From contig NZ_JAHDTF010000001.1 of the NCBI RefSeq assembly GCF_018531465.1, positions 62,001-126,000 of the forward strand: a stretch of DNA of 64,000 bases, given 5' to 3'. Below are positions 45,401-53,213 of the stretch, one piece after another. The position numbers and the translations under genes were made by a program. The stretch comes from Sphaerisporangium fuscum. GTDB lineage: Bacteria > Actinomycetota > Actinomycetes > Streptosporangiales > Streptosporangiaceae. The notes under the pieces are model-generated. The model was not told the origin of the DNA and searched no databases. It saw only the letters and a program-made list of their open reading frames with translations. Each line of letters begins with the position of its first letter. Within the stretch, counting starts at the first letter, position 1.

Positions 45401-47326
45401 ATGGGACATGACGCCACGTTGAACGCAGGTGACATCGCCCGGCTCGCCGACGTCGGCCGGGCCGCGGTGAGCAACTGGCGCCGCCGCTACGACGACTTCC
45501 CGCAACCCGTTGGCGGCACGGCCGCGAGCCCACTGTTCTCCCTTCCCGAGGTCGAGGAATGGCTGCGCCGTAACGGCAAATCGTACGAGATGTCGCTCGG
45601 CGAGCGCGTCTGGCAGCGGCTGCGCGCCTCCGGCGACGACCTACGGCTCGGCGACCTGGTCGGATGCGCCGGCGCGTTCCTGCTGTACCTGCGGCGCGAT
45701 CCGCGCGGGTGGAAGCGCGTCGCGCGCGGGCCCGAACCCGCCAAGCGGCTGCACGAGGCCGCGGCCGCCGCCACGGCCGACCTCCCCGTCCCGGTCGACT
45801 GGAGCCTCATCGACACCCGGCTGTACCGCCTGCTCGCCGAGTTCGCCGCCGAGCAGGGGCCGCTACCGGCGTTCGAGCTGCTGTGCGAGCGCTACGCCGA
45901 GGCGCACTCCCGGCAGCTGTCGGTCACCCGGGCCGATGTCGTCGCCCTGATGGCCCGGCTGACCGGCCGCGAGCCGGGCGTCGCCACCGTCTTCGACCCG
46001 GCCTGCGGCCTCGGCGTCATGCTGCTGCCCTTCGCCGGGGCCCGCGTGCTCGGCCAGGAGAGCGGCGACAGCGCGGCGCTGCTCACGGCCGTCCGCCTGC
46101 TGCTGCGCGACGTGCGCGCCGAGGTCGTCGCCGGCGACTCCCTGCGCGCCGACGGCTTCCCGGAGCTGCGCGCCGACGTCGTGGTCTGCGACCCGCCGTT
46201 CAACGAACGGGCCTGGGGCTACGAGGAGCTCACCGGCGACCCCAGGTGGGAGTACGGCCTGCCGCCGCGCGGGGAGCCCGAGCTCGCCTGGGTTCAGCAC
46301 TGCCTCGCCCACGCCCGTCCCGGCGGGCTGGTCGCCGTCCTCATGCCGCCCGCCGCGGCCAGCCGCCGTCCCGGCAAGCGCATCCGGGGCAACCTGCTGC
46401 GGGCCGGCGCGCTGCGAGCCGTGGTCACGCTGTCGGCGGGCGGCCCCGACCTGTGGCTGCTGCGCCGCCCCAGTCCCGGCGAGCGGCCGCCGTCCGCCGT
46501 CCTGATCATGGACGCCACCGACGACCTCGCCACCGTCGAGGCCGCCTGGCAGTCGTTCACCGCCGACCCCGAGGCGCGCCCGCCGGGCGCGAGCCGCGGG
46601 GTGCGCATCATCGACCTGCTGGACGACGAGGTCGACCTCAGCCCCGCACGGCACCGGCCCCGGCTCGGCGAGGAGGATCCCGCCGCGGGGTTCGCCGCCG
46701 TGAAGGAGCGCCTGCGCGCCTTCGCCGCGGCGCTGCCGGACGCGCTGCCCGACCTGGCCGCGTCCGCTCAGGCGCTCGACCTGCCGAGCACGACGGTCGG
46801 CGAGCTGGTCAGGGCCGGGCTGGTCACGATCCTCCAGGGGCCGCCGAAGATGGCGGTCGACGAGGGCGAGCTACCGGTGCTGACCGCGGGCGACGTGCTG
46901 TCGGGGAGCCCGCCCTCCGGCCGTACGACCGCCGAGCCGACGCAGGTCACGGTCGAGCCCGGCGACGTGGTCGCCACGGCGGGGGCCGTCGAGGTCGCGG
47001 CCCGCAGCGTCACCGAGGGCGGGGCCGTGCTCGGCCCCCAGCTGCATCTCTACCGGATCGACCGCGACCGCGTGGACCCCGACTTCCTGGCCGGCTGCCT
47101 GCGGTACGCCGGGGCGGCCCGGCCGTACGCGGGGGCGAGCCGCGTCGACGCGCGCCGGGCGCGGATCCCGCGCCTCTCGCTCGCCGAGCAGCAGGAGTAC
47201 GGCCGGGCCTTCCGTGAGCTGCTGGAGCTTGAGGACAAGCTGCGCGAGACGGCCGCGCTGGGAAAGACGCTGATCCGGCTAGGCTTTGACGGACTGGCCG
47301 GCGGCCATCTGCGGCCCAGCGGCTGA
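45401..47326 (+). CDS. HTH-containing N6-adenine-type DNA methyltransferase-like protein, orphan
   Basis: This 641-residue protein starts with a MerR/excisionase-like helix-turn-helix (about 8-55, IARLADVGRAAVSNWRRRY, then PLFSLPEVEEWLRR). A methyltransferase domain (about 165-330) carries motif I FDPACGLGVMLLPFAG and motif IV VVCDPPFNERAW, resembling HsdM. The C-terminal third (about 455-641) has VGELVRAGLVTILQGPP and LSLAEQQEYGRAFRELLELEDKL, resembling type I specificity half-repeats. There is no HsdR or separate HsdS. Motif I has GLG for GSG and motif IV has DPPF for NPPF, so activity may differ. It could be a modification enzyme with fused recognition, or a regulator. Confidence 0.8.
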   Translation: MGHDATLNAGDIARLADVGRAAVSNWRRRYDDFPQPVGGTAASPLFSLPEVEEWLRRNGKSYEMSLGERVWQRLRASGDDLRLGDLVGCAGAFLLYLRRDPRGWKRVARGPEPAKRLHEAAAAATADLPVPVDWSLIDTRLYRLLAEFAAEQGPLPAFELLCERYAEAHSRQLSVTRADVVALMARLTGREPGVATVFDPACGLGVMLLPFAGARVLGQESGDSAALLTAVRLLLRDVRAEVVAGDSLRADGFPELRADVVVCDPPFNERAWGYEELTGDPRWEYGLPPRGEPELAWVQHCLAHARPGGLVAVLMPPAAASRRPGKRIRGNLLRAGALRAVVTLSAGGPDLWLLRRPSPGERPPSAVLIMDATDDLATVEAAWQSFTADPEARPPGASRGVRIIDLLDDEVDLSPARHRPRLGEEDPAAGFAAVKERLRAFAAALPDALPDLAASAQALDLPSTTVGELVRAGLVTILQGPPKMAVDEGELPVLTAGDVLSGSPPSGRTTAEPTQVTVEPGDVVATAGAVEVAARSVTEGGAVLGPQLHLYRIDRDRVDPDFLAGCLRYAGAARPYAGASRVDARRARIPRLSLAEQQEYGRAFRELLELEDKLRETAALGKTLIRLGFDGLAGGHLRPSG

Positions 47327-47375
47327 GGGTGTATTTTCCCCGATAGATCATCTGCAGATCGGACAGGAGGGGTGA

Positions 47376-48269
47376 ATGGTCATCGCCGACCGGTACGTCC
47401 TCGACGACCTGCCCCTCGGGCAGGGCGGCATGGGAGCCGTCTACGGTGGCCACGACAAGCACCTCGACCGCCGCGTGGCGGTGAAGTTCCTGCGCTTTCC
47501 CGGCGGGCACGACGAGGAGCTGGAGCGGCGCTTCATGCGCGAGGCCCGCATCCTCGCCCGGCTGGAGCACGCCGGAGCGCCCATCCTGTACGACTTCGGC
47601 ACCTTCGAGCAGCGCCTGTTCCAGATCATGCAGTTCATCGAGGGCGTCACGGTCGCCGACCTGGTGAGCGAGCACGGGCCGCTGCCCGTGCCCTGGGCCG
47701 CCGCGATCGCGGCGCAGGCGTGCGCGGTGCTGTCGGCCGCCCACGCGCTGTCGATCTGCCACCGCGACCTCAAGCCCACCAACCTCATGCTGTGCCCCGA
47801 CGGCAGCGTCAAGGTGCTCGACTTCGGGCTCGCCATGCTGCGGGAGGCCGACGTCACCCAGTTCACCCGCGTCGGGCAGATCCTCGGCACGCCGGCCTAC
47901 ATGTCGCCCGAGCAGATCCAGCGCGGGCTGGCGGGGCCGCGCAGCGACCTGTACGCCCTCGGCTGCGTGCTCCACGAGATGCTGACCGGGCGGCAGCTGT
48001 TCATCGGGCCCACCGAGTACGCCGTGTTCGAGAAGCAGGTGAACGAGCGGCCGCCCGAGATCGCCGGCGTGCCCGCGGAGCTGAACCGCCTGATCGCCGA
48101 CCTGCTCGAGAAGGATCCCGACGACCGCCCGGCCGACGCCACCACCCTCTACGACCGGCTGCAGCCCTTCGCGGTCGACCTGCCCATGCTGCCCGGCTTC
48201 CTCACCCCGTCGTCGGTGCCGAGCCCCGGCCGCATGTACGCCCGCGTGGTCGGCCGCGTCCTGCCCTGA
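47376..48269 (+). CDS. Short soluble Ser/Thr protein kinase
   Basis: This 297-residue Hanks kinase has LPLGQGGMGAVYGG, VAVKFLR, CHRDLKPTNLM, VLDFGLAML, and GTPAYMSPEQI. The domain fills residues 5-270, and only about 27 residues follow (PSSVPSPGRMYARVVG). No membrane helix or sensor domain is present, unlike PknB types and the kinase at 19488. GGAGGGG precedes the ATG. It follows the methyltransferase-like gene by about 50 bp on the same strand. Together with the PP2C gene on the other side, it may form a small phospho-switch acting on the methyltransferase-like protein; this is inference. Confidence 0.9.
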   Translation: MVIADRYVLDDLPLGQGGMGAVYGGHDKHLDRRVAVKFLRFPGGHDEELERRFMREARILARLEHAGAPILYDFGTFEQRLFQIMQFIEGVTVADLVSEHGPLPVPWAAAIAAQACAVLSAAHALSICHRDLKPTNLMLCPDGSVKVLDFGLAMLREADVTQFTRVGQILGTPAYMSPEQIQRGLAGPRSDLYALGCVLHEMLTGRQLFIGPTEYAVFEKQVNERPPEIAGVPAELNRLIADLLEKDPDDRPADATTLYDRLQPFAVDLPMLPGFLTPSSVPSPGRMYARVVGRVLP

Positions 48270-48273
48270 GGGC

Positions 48274-48741
48274 TCAGCAGCCGTCCGTGCCGCCGAGGTT
48301 GTCCAGCACCGAGCCGAAGATGGCGTTCAGCTGGCCGACCTGCTCGGGGGTGAGCCGGTCGAACAGGACGCGGCGCACCTCCTCGACGTGACCGGGGGCG
48401 GCCCGCTCCAGCTCGGCGAAGCCCTCGCCGGTGAGCTCGGCCACGGTCGTCCGGGCGTCGCCGGGCCGCTTGCGGCGGTGCACCCAGCCCTGCTCCTCGA
48501 GCTTGGCGACGGCGTGCGAGAGCCGGCTCGGCGACGAGCGGACGAGCTGGGCCAGCTCGGTCATCGTCATCGCGCGGCCGGGCGCCTCCGAGAGCATGGC
48601 AAGGATCATGTAGTAGGTGTGCGGCATGCCGGAGTCGCGCTGCAACTGCCGGTCGAGCGACTCGTGCAGCAGCCGCGACCCCCACATGAAGGCACGCCAT
48701 GCCCGCTGCTCGTCGTCGTCCAGCCACCGTGCCACGCTCAC
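48274..48741 (-). CDS. MarR-family transcriptional regulator
   Basis: This 155-residue winged-helix regulator has helices around MTELAQLVRSSPSRLSHAVAKLEEQGWV, wing DARTTVAELTGEGFA and a helical dimer end. It starts at GTG 48741 with GGGCGG upstream; a second in-frame GTG follows two codons later. It is divergent from an FUSC-type exporter gene with a 12-bp palindrome in between, a common MarR-efflux arrangement. It is convergent with the kinase, with only 4 bp between stops. Confidence 0.9.
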   Translation of the reverse strand: MSVARWLDDDEQRAWRAFMWGSRLLHESLDRQLQRDSGMPHTYYMILAMLSEAPGRAMTMTELAQLVRSSPSRLSHAVAKLEEQGWVHRRKRPGDARTTVAELTGEGFAELERAAPGHVEEVRRVLFDRLTPEQVGQLNAIFGSVLDNLGGTDGC

Positions 48742-48763
48742 CCGCCCGAGTCTACCGGTTTAG

Positions 48764-48775
48764 TTGAGCGCTCAA
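48764..48775. promoter_or_regulatory. Probable MarR operator (TTGAGCGCTCAA)
   Basis: A perfect 12-bp palindrome 22 bp upstream of the MarR start codon, in the 126-bp gap shared with the FUSC-type exporter. The place and symmetry suit MarR autoregulation. Confidence 0.6.
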
Positions 48776-48867
48776 ATGTCGCTCAGGAACAAGGGAATGC
48801 AAATCAGTTATTTGAGGATTTAGGTGGATATGATGCGCCCTGACCAGATAACGCGGAGACACTGGCG

Positions 48868-49968
48868 ATGACCTTGGGGGAGACCGTGCGCCGCCGACTA
48901 CGACGGCTGGCATCGATGACTCCCACCATCCTGCAGTGCTCGGCCGCCTCCGCGGTGGCGTGGATGGTGGCGAAGGACCTGCTGCATCACCCGAGGCCGT
49001 TCTTCGCGCCGATCGCGGTCATCATCTGCATCGGCGTCGCCCTCGGGCAGCGGCTGCGCCGGATGGCCGAGATGGTGGTCGGGGTCAGCGTGGGCGTCGG
49101 GGTCGGCGACCTGCTCATCTCGCGGATCGGCTCCGGCCCCTGGCAGATCGGCCTCGCCGTGGCGCTCGCCATGGGGTCCGCCGTGCTGCTGGACAGCGGC
49201 TCGGTCATCGCCCTCCAGGCGGGGTCCTCGGCCGTGCTCGTCGCGACGCTGCTTCCGCCGAGCGGATCCGGCGGCACCGCCCGCATGCTCGACGCGCTGA
49301 TCGGCGGCGTCGTGGGGATCGCCACCGTCGCGCTGCTCCCCGCCGACCCGCTGGCCATCGCCCACCGGCACGGTCGCATCGTCCTGGAGGAGCTCGCCGA
49401 GGCCCTGGAGGGGGCCGCGGAGGCCATCGCCGCGCGGGACCTCCCCCTCGCCGCCGACACCCTGGAGAAGGCGCGCGGCTCGCAGAAGGCGGTCGACGAC
49501 CTGCGGGCCGCCCTGCGCACCGGACGCGAGATCGCCCTGATCAGCCCGCTGCGCTGGCGCAGCCGGAGCGGGCTCGCCCGGTACCAGGCCGCCGGCACGC
49601 CGATCGACCACGCCCTGCGCAACATCCGGGTGCTGCTGCGCCGCACGCTCTCGGCGCTGCGGGACGGCGAGCCGATGCCGCCCGGCCTGAGCGACCGCCT
49701 GCACAGCCTGGCCGAGACCGCCCGCCTCCTGCGCGACGAGCTCGCGGCCGGGGCCGAGCCGGTCCAGGCCCGGCGTGCGGCGCTCGCGGTCGCCGACGGC
49801 GTGCGCACCTCCGAGATCCACGGCGGAGGGTTCTCCGCGGGGGTGGTCGCGGCCCAGCTCCGCTCGATCACGGTCGACCTGCTGGTGGCGACGGGCACCG
49901 ACCGCGACACGGCCACCGCCGCCCTCCCTCCGGCCGCGCCCGGGGAACGCGAGGAGGACCCCGCCTGA
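48868..49968 (+). CDS. FUSC/aromatic-acid-exporter-type membrane protein
   Basis: This 366-residue protein has about six N-terminal membrane helices (20-165, with FFAPIAVIICIGVALGQRLRR and LDALIGGVVGIATVALL), then a long soluble helical part (180-345). This resembles the FUSC/ArAE group, which exports aromatic acids or fusaric acid in other bacteria. The half-length form is common in actinomycetes. It is divergent from a MarR gene with a shared palindrome, suggesting induction by a toxic phenolic compound. The link to the phenolic catabolism at 5-17 kb is only thematic. Confidence 0.83.
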   Translation: MTLGETVRRRLRRLASMTPTILQCSAASAVAWMVAKDLLHHPRPFFAPIAVIICIGVALGQRLRRMAEMVVGVSVGVGVGDLLISRIGSGPWQIGLAVALAMGSAVLLDSGSVIALQAGSSAVLVATLLPPSGSGGTARMLDALIGGVVGIATVALLPADPLAIAHRHGRIVLEELAEALEGAAEAIAARDLPLAADTLEKARGSQKAVDDLRAALRTGREIALISPLRWRSRSGLARYQAAGTPIDHALRNIRVLLRRTLSALRDGEPMPPGLSDRLHSLAETARLLRDELAAGAEPVQARRAALAVADGVRTSEIHGGGFSAGVVAAQLRSITVDLLVATGTDRDTATAALPPAAPGEREEDPA

Positions 49969-50019
49969 GGCCTGTCTCCGCACGAGCGGCAGGCTCGATG
50001 AGGCGCCGGGCCTACGCCT

Positions 50020-51156
50020 TCACGAGTACACCAGGGTGGGCGCTCCGGGTGTGAACTCGGTGTGGATGAGCTGGGGAGGCACACCGAGGTGGAGCAGGCG
50101 CGAGCTCGTGACCTGCACCATCTCGGTGGAGCCGCAGATGAAGACGTCCCCGTCGAGGGCGACGCGGTGGTTGAGCAGAGCGTCCACGGCGTTCTCACGC
50201 CGGCCGCCGCCGGGCTCCTCGGAGACGGACATGACGATGCGCAGGCGCCTGTGCTGCGAGCGCAGCGCGCGCAGGTCGGCGACGTCGTAGGCGTCGGCCT
50301 GGTTGCGCACTCCGTGGAAGAGGTCGATGCTCGGCCGCTCGGGCAGCCACATCGACTCCTCGATGAGCGCCTTCAGCGGGGCCAGCCCGGTGCCGCCCGC
50401 GATGAAGATCAGGTGAGGGTACCTGGCGCGGTCGAGGGTCAGGGTTCCACGCGGCGGGCCGAGGGTGACGGTGTCGCCGACCCGCATGTGGTGCACCAGC
50501 GCGTTGCTGACCCACCCGCCGGAGATGGCCCGCACGTGGAAGGTCAGCCGGTTGTCGCGGCGCGGCGCGTTGGCGATGGAGTACGGGCGCCACACCTTCG
50601 GCCACTGCGGCGTCTGGAGCGTGAGGTACTGGCCGGCCTTGTAGGCGTACGGCTGCTCGGGCTCCACGGTGATCACGGCGATCTCGCGGGAGCGCCGCTC
50701 GTGCCCGACCACCACGGCGGTCCAGGCCGGAGGGGCGTAGGCGGCGTCCTGCTCGGCCGCCTTGATCATCACATCGGCGATGAACTGGTAGGCGTCGATC
50801 CACGCGGAGTCGTAGGTGGACCGCCAGAGCTCTCCGGCGTTCGCCCGCATGGCGATGAGCAGGCACCTGCCGACGGCCGGGTAGTGCTCGGGCAGGACGC
50901 CGTACTTGCGGTGGTCGCGGGCGAGCTGGCCGAGGTAGTTGACCAGCCCCTCGCCGTCCTCCAAGTTGAGCACGACCTGCGTCAGCGCACTGAACAGGCG
51001 GTCGCGCTGGGTGTCCATCGCCGGCGGGAACATCTCGCGGATGTGCGGATAGTCCGCGAAAAGCTTGGCGTAGAAGTGCATGGTGACCCTGTCGGCCACC
51101 GGCTCGACGAGAGCCCAGCTCTGGCGAAGCGCCCCGATGTCTATGTTCATGGTCAC
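50020..51156 (-). CDS. Flavohaemoprotein (globin plus FAD/NAD reductase)
   Basis: This 378-residue protein has a globin domain (about 5-135) with HFYAKLF (B10 Tyr), LARDHRKYGVLPEHY (proximal His region) and a Phe/Met-rich haem pocket. The ferredoxin-reductase part has WRPYSIANAP for FAD, GGTGLAPLKALIEE for NAD, and VFICGSTEMV near the end. This is the Hmp-type NO dioxygenase or oxygen-sensing layout. The start is GTG 51156, overlapping the upstream gene by GTGA, or ATG 51150. Hmp converts NO to nitrate; some actinomycete relatives have other electron-transfer roles. Coupling to a PNPOx-fold protein is notable. Confidence 0.9.
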   Translation of the reverse strand: MTMNIDIGALRQSWALVEPVADRVTMHFYAKLFADYPHIREMFPPAMDTQRDRLFSALTQVVLNLEDGEGLVNYLGQLARDHRKYGVLPEHYPAVGRCLLIAMRANAGELWRSTYDSAWIDAYQFIADVMIKAAEQDAAYAPPAWTAVVVGHERRSREIAVITVEPEQPYAYKAGQYLTLQTPQWPKVWRPYSIANAPRRDNRLTFHVRAISGGWVSNALVHHMRVGDTVTLGPPRGTLTLDRARYPHLIFIAGGTGLAPLKALIEESMWLPERPSIDLFHGVRNQADAYDVADLRALRSQHRRLRIVMSVSEEPGGGRRENAVDALLNHRVALDGDVFICGSTEMVQVTSSRLLHLGVPPQLIHTEFTPGAPTLVYS

Positions 51157-51815
51157 TCAGCCGACCGGCCCACTCCTTGCCGTTGCGGGGTCAACGAGCG
51201 CATGCCGGCGACGCCGAAGTAGTCCTCGCCCGCGGGCCTGGTGTCGCGCTGCCGGCGGTCCTTGCGCTCCAGCAGCGGGATGTGCTTGGAGCAGTGGATG
51301 TAGGCCTCCTCGACCTGGATCACGACCCACCGGTCGGCCTTGCGTCCGGGGGCGGTCTGGTCCTCGTCGATCAGGCCGTGGCGGCGGGCCGCGTCGTAGG
51401 CCGTGGTGATGGTGGCCTCGCCGTTGATGTGCAGCCCCACCAGGTCCTCGAAGAAGTCGACGAACAGCAGGCTGATGTGCGGGTTCTCCATGATGTTGCC
51501 CAGGCTCGCCAGCACGCCGTTGCCCCGGAACTCGGGGTAGATCAGCTTGCGCGGGTTGAGCACGCGGACGAATCCGGGCGGGCCGGCACGGAACGAGGTG
51601 TCGCAGTTGCCCCGCGAGTCGGCGGTGCCGATGAAGGCCATCTCCTGCCGGGCCAGGAACTCCTGCATCTCGGGGGTCAGATGGTCGACCACCTGCCGGT
51701 TGTAGAAGCGGAGCGCCCGCTCCCGGGTGGCGAACAGGCTCTGCAGGACGTGTTCGCCCCTCGATCCAGGCAGATCGTCGTCCGCAAGCCCGTAGTACGG
51801 CCCGTGCTGGCCCAT
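51153..51815 (-). CDS. PNPOx-fold flavin-binding protein
   Basis: This 220-residue protein has a pyridoxamine-phosphate-oxidase-like split barrel (about 60-185): FLARQEMAFIGTADSRGNCDTS, FRGNGVLASLGNIMENP and ISLLFVDFFEDLVGLHINGEA. VEEAYIHCSKHIPLLERK near 185-205 is typical of this subgroup. The ATG at 51815 follows AGGAGCGTG; a longer frame to 51923 lacks a ribosome site. It precedes the flavohaemoprotein and overlaps it by GTGA, so both are likely made together. It may bind FMN, F420 or haem and help with nitrosative or oxidative stress. Confidence 0.85.
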   Translation of the reverse strand: MGQHGPYYGLADDDLPGSRGEHVLQSLFATRERALRFYNRQVVDHLTPEMQEFLARQEMAFIGTADSRGNCDTSFRAGPPGFVRVLNPRKLIYPEFRGNGVLASLGNIMENPHISLLFVDFFEDLVGLHINGEATITTAYDAARRHGLIDEDQTAPGRKADRWVVIQVEEAYIHCSKHIPLLERKDRRQRDTRPAGEDYFGVAGMRSLTPQRQGVGRSAE

Positions 51816-52128
51816 CACGCTCCTATCGACGTCCCGCCCACACCGAAGGGGTCGGGGCATGCCACTGCCGGGACCCACATACCCGGCATTCGGCACATAA
51901 ACCCCAACCGCAACATTGGTCACATTAGTGCGGATTGACAGCGGAAGACGACAACATCGGGGAAATTTTTGACTTGATCAGTCATAGGGCCGTGATCAGA
52001 TTTTCATGATCCCGAGGTAGGCGTCAACCGGTCCGGAGCACGCGGCGGGCCCGGGGACCGAGCCCGTTTGCGGAGCGGAAGCCGGGTATGGGGTCCGTTG
52101 AGCACCGGAAACGCTGAGGGAGACGACG
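51816..52128. other. Divergent intergenic region before the PNPOx and F420 genes
   Basis: This 313-nt region has no gene. It includes an AT-rich stretch (51950-52010) with two TGATCA hexamers at 51975 and 51993, 18 bp apart, that could be regulatory. A conventional ribosome site GGGAGA lies just before the LLM gene at 52129. The PNPOx gene's promoter should be near 51850-51920. Confidence 0.45.
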
Positions 52129-53082
52129 ATGACCACGTTCGGATATTTCCTCTCGAGCGAGGAGCACGACCCGAAAGAGCTGGTACGACAGGCCAAGCTC
52201 GCCGAGCGGGCCGGGTTCGAGAGCCTCTGGATCTCAGACCACTACCACCCGTGGACCGACGAGCAGGGGCAGAGCCCGTTCGTCTGGTCCGTGATCGGCG
52301 CCATCGCCGAGGCCACGTCCCTGCCCATCACCACCGCCGTGACCTGCCCGCTCATCCGCATCCACCCGGCGGTGATCGCCCAGGCCGCGGCGACCAGCGC
52401 CGTCCTCACCGGGGGCAGGTTCCGGCTCGGCGTCGGCACCGGGGAGGCTCTCAACGAGCACATCGTCGAGAGCCGCTGGCCGCCGGCCTCCGAACGGCTG
52501 GAGATGCTCGAAGAGGCCGTCGAACTGATGCGCAGGCTGTGGAGCGGCGAACTGGTCACCCACCGGGGGACCCATTACGACGTCGACAACGCCCGCATCT
52601 ACACCCTGCCCGACCAGCCGCCACCGGTGTACGTCTCCGCCTTCGGCGACAAGTCGATCCAGCTGGCCGGGCGCATCGGCGACGGCTACATCAATACCGG
52701 GCCCGCCGCCGAGATGGTGCGGAAGTTCCGCGAGGCCGGCGGGCAGGGCAAGCCCGTCCAGGGCGGCCTGAAGGTCTGCTACGCCGAGGACGCCGCCCAG
52801 GCCCGCAAGACGGTGCACCGGCTCTGGCCGAACCAGGGCATCCCGGGCGAGGCATCCCAGATCCTGCCTCTCCCCCGCCACTTCGAGCAGCTCGCCTCCC
52901 TGGTGACCGAGGAGGAGGCGACGGCCGCGTCCCCGTGCGGCCCGGACCCCGAAGAGCACGTCAGGGCCATCAAGCAGTACATCGACGCGGGCTTCGACGA
53001 GGTCTACGTCAACCAGATCGGGCCCGAGCAGGACGCGTTCTTCGACTTCTACGCCGAGCAGGTCCTCCCCCGGCTCAGGTGA
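52129..53082 (+). CDS. F420-dependent LLM-family oxidoreductase (FGD-like)
   Basis: This 317-residue TIM-barrel enzyme of the F420 branch has FESLWISDHYHPWTDEQGQSP, TTAVTCPLIRIHPAVIAQA, GVGTGEALNEHIVES (a stretch shared with mycobacterial F420-dependent glucose-6-phosphate dehydrogenase) and AGRIGDGYINTGP. The sugar-phosphate-binding Lys/Arg set of FGD is not clearly conserved, so the true substrate is uncertain. GGGAGA lies before the ATG. The gene is flanked by a hairpin terminator and stands alone. It suggests that the organism makes coenzyme F420. Confidence 0.87.
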   Translation: MTTFGYFLSSEEHDPKELVRQAKLAERAGFESLWISDHYHPWTDEQGQSPFVWSVIGAIAEATSLPITTAVTCPLIRIHPAVIAQAAATSAVLTGGRFRLGVGTGEALNEHIVESRWPPASERLEMLEEAVELMRRLWSGELVTHRGTHYDVDNARIYTLPDQPPPVYVSAFGDKSIQLAGRIGDGYINTGPAAEMVRKFREAGGQGKPVQGGLKVCYAEDAAQARKTVHRLWPNQGIPGEASQILPLPRHFEQLASLVTEEEATAASPCGPDPEEHVRAIKQYIDAGFDEVYVNQIGPEQDAFFDFYAEQVLPRLR

Positions 53083-53090
53083 GCGGCTCC

Positions 53091-53120
53091 GCGAGCCACC
53101 GGTTCCGTCCGGTGGCTCGC
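53091..53120 (+). terminator. Hairpin terminator after the F420 gene
   Basis: GCGAGCCACCGG (53091-53102) pairs perfectly with CCGGTGGCTCGC (53109-53120) around a 6-nt loop. No T run follows. Confidence 0.65.
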
Positions 53121-53213
53121 GATAACGATTCCATCAGCGCGCGACGCCTCGCGTTTAGAGCAGGTGAGCAGGGCAGGCGCACCTCACTTTCCGACGTTCG
53201 AGGGGGTGCGGCC

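Noticed and set aside
53140..53213. CebR operator before the CUT1 sugar transporter
   Set aside because: I looked for TGGGAGCGCTCCCA and close variants between 53083 and 53213 and found none, so a cellobiose role for this importer is unsupported.
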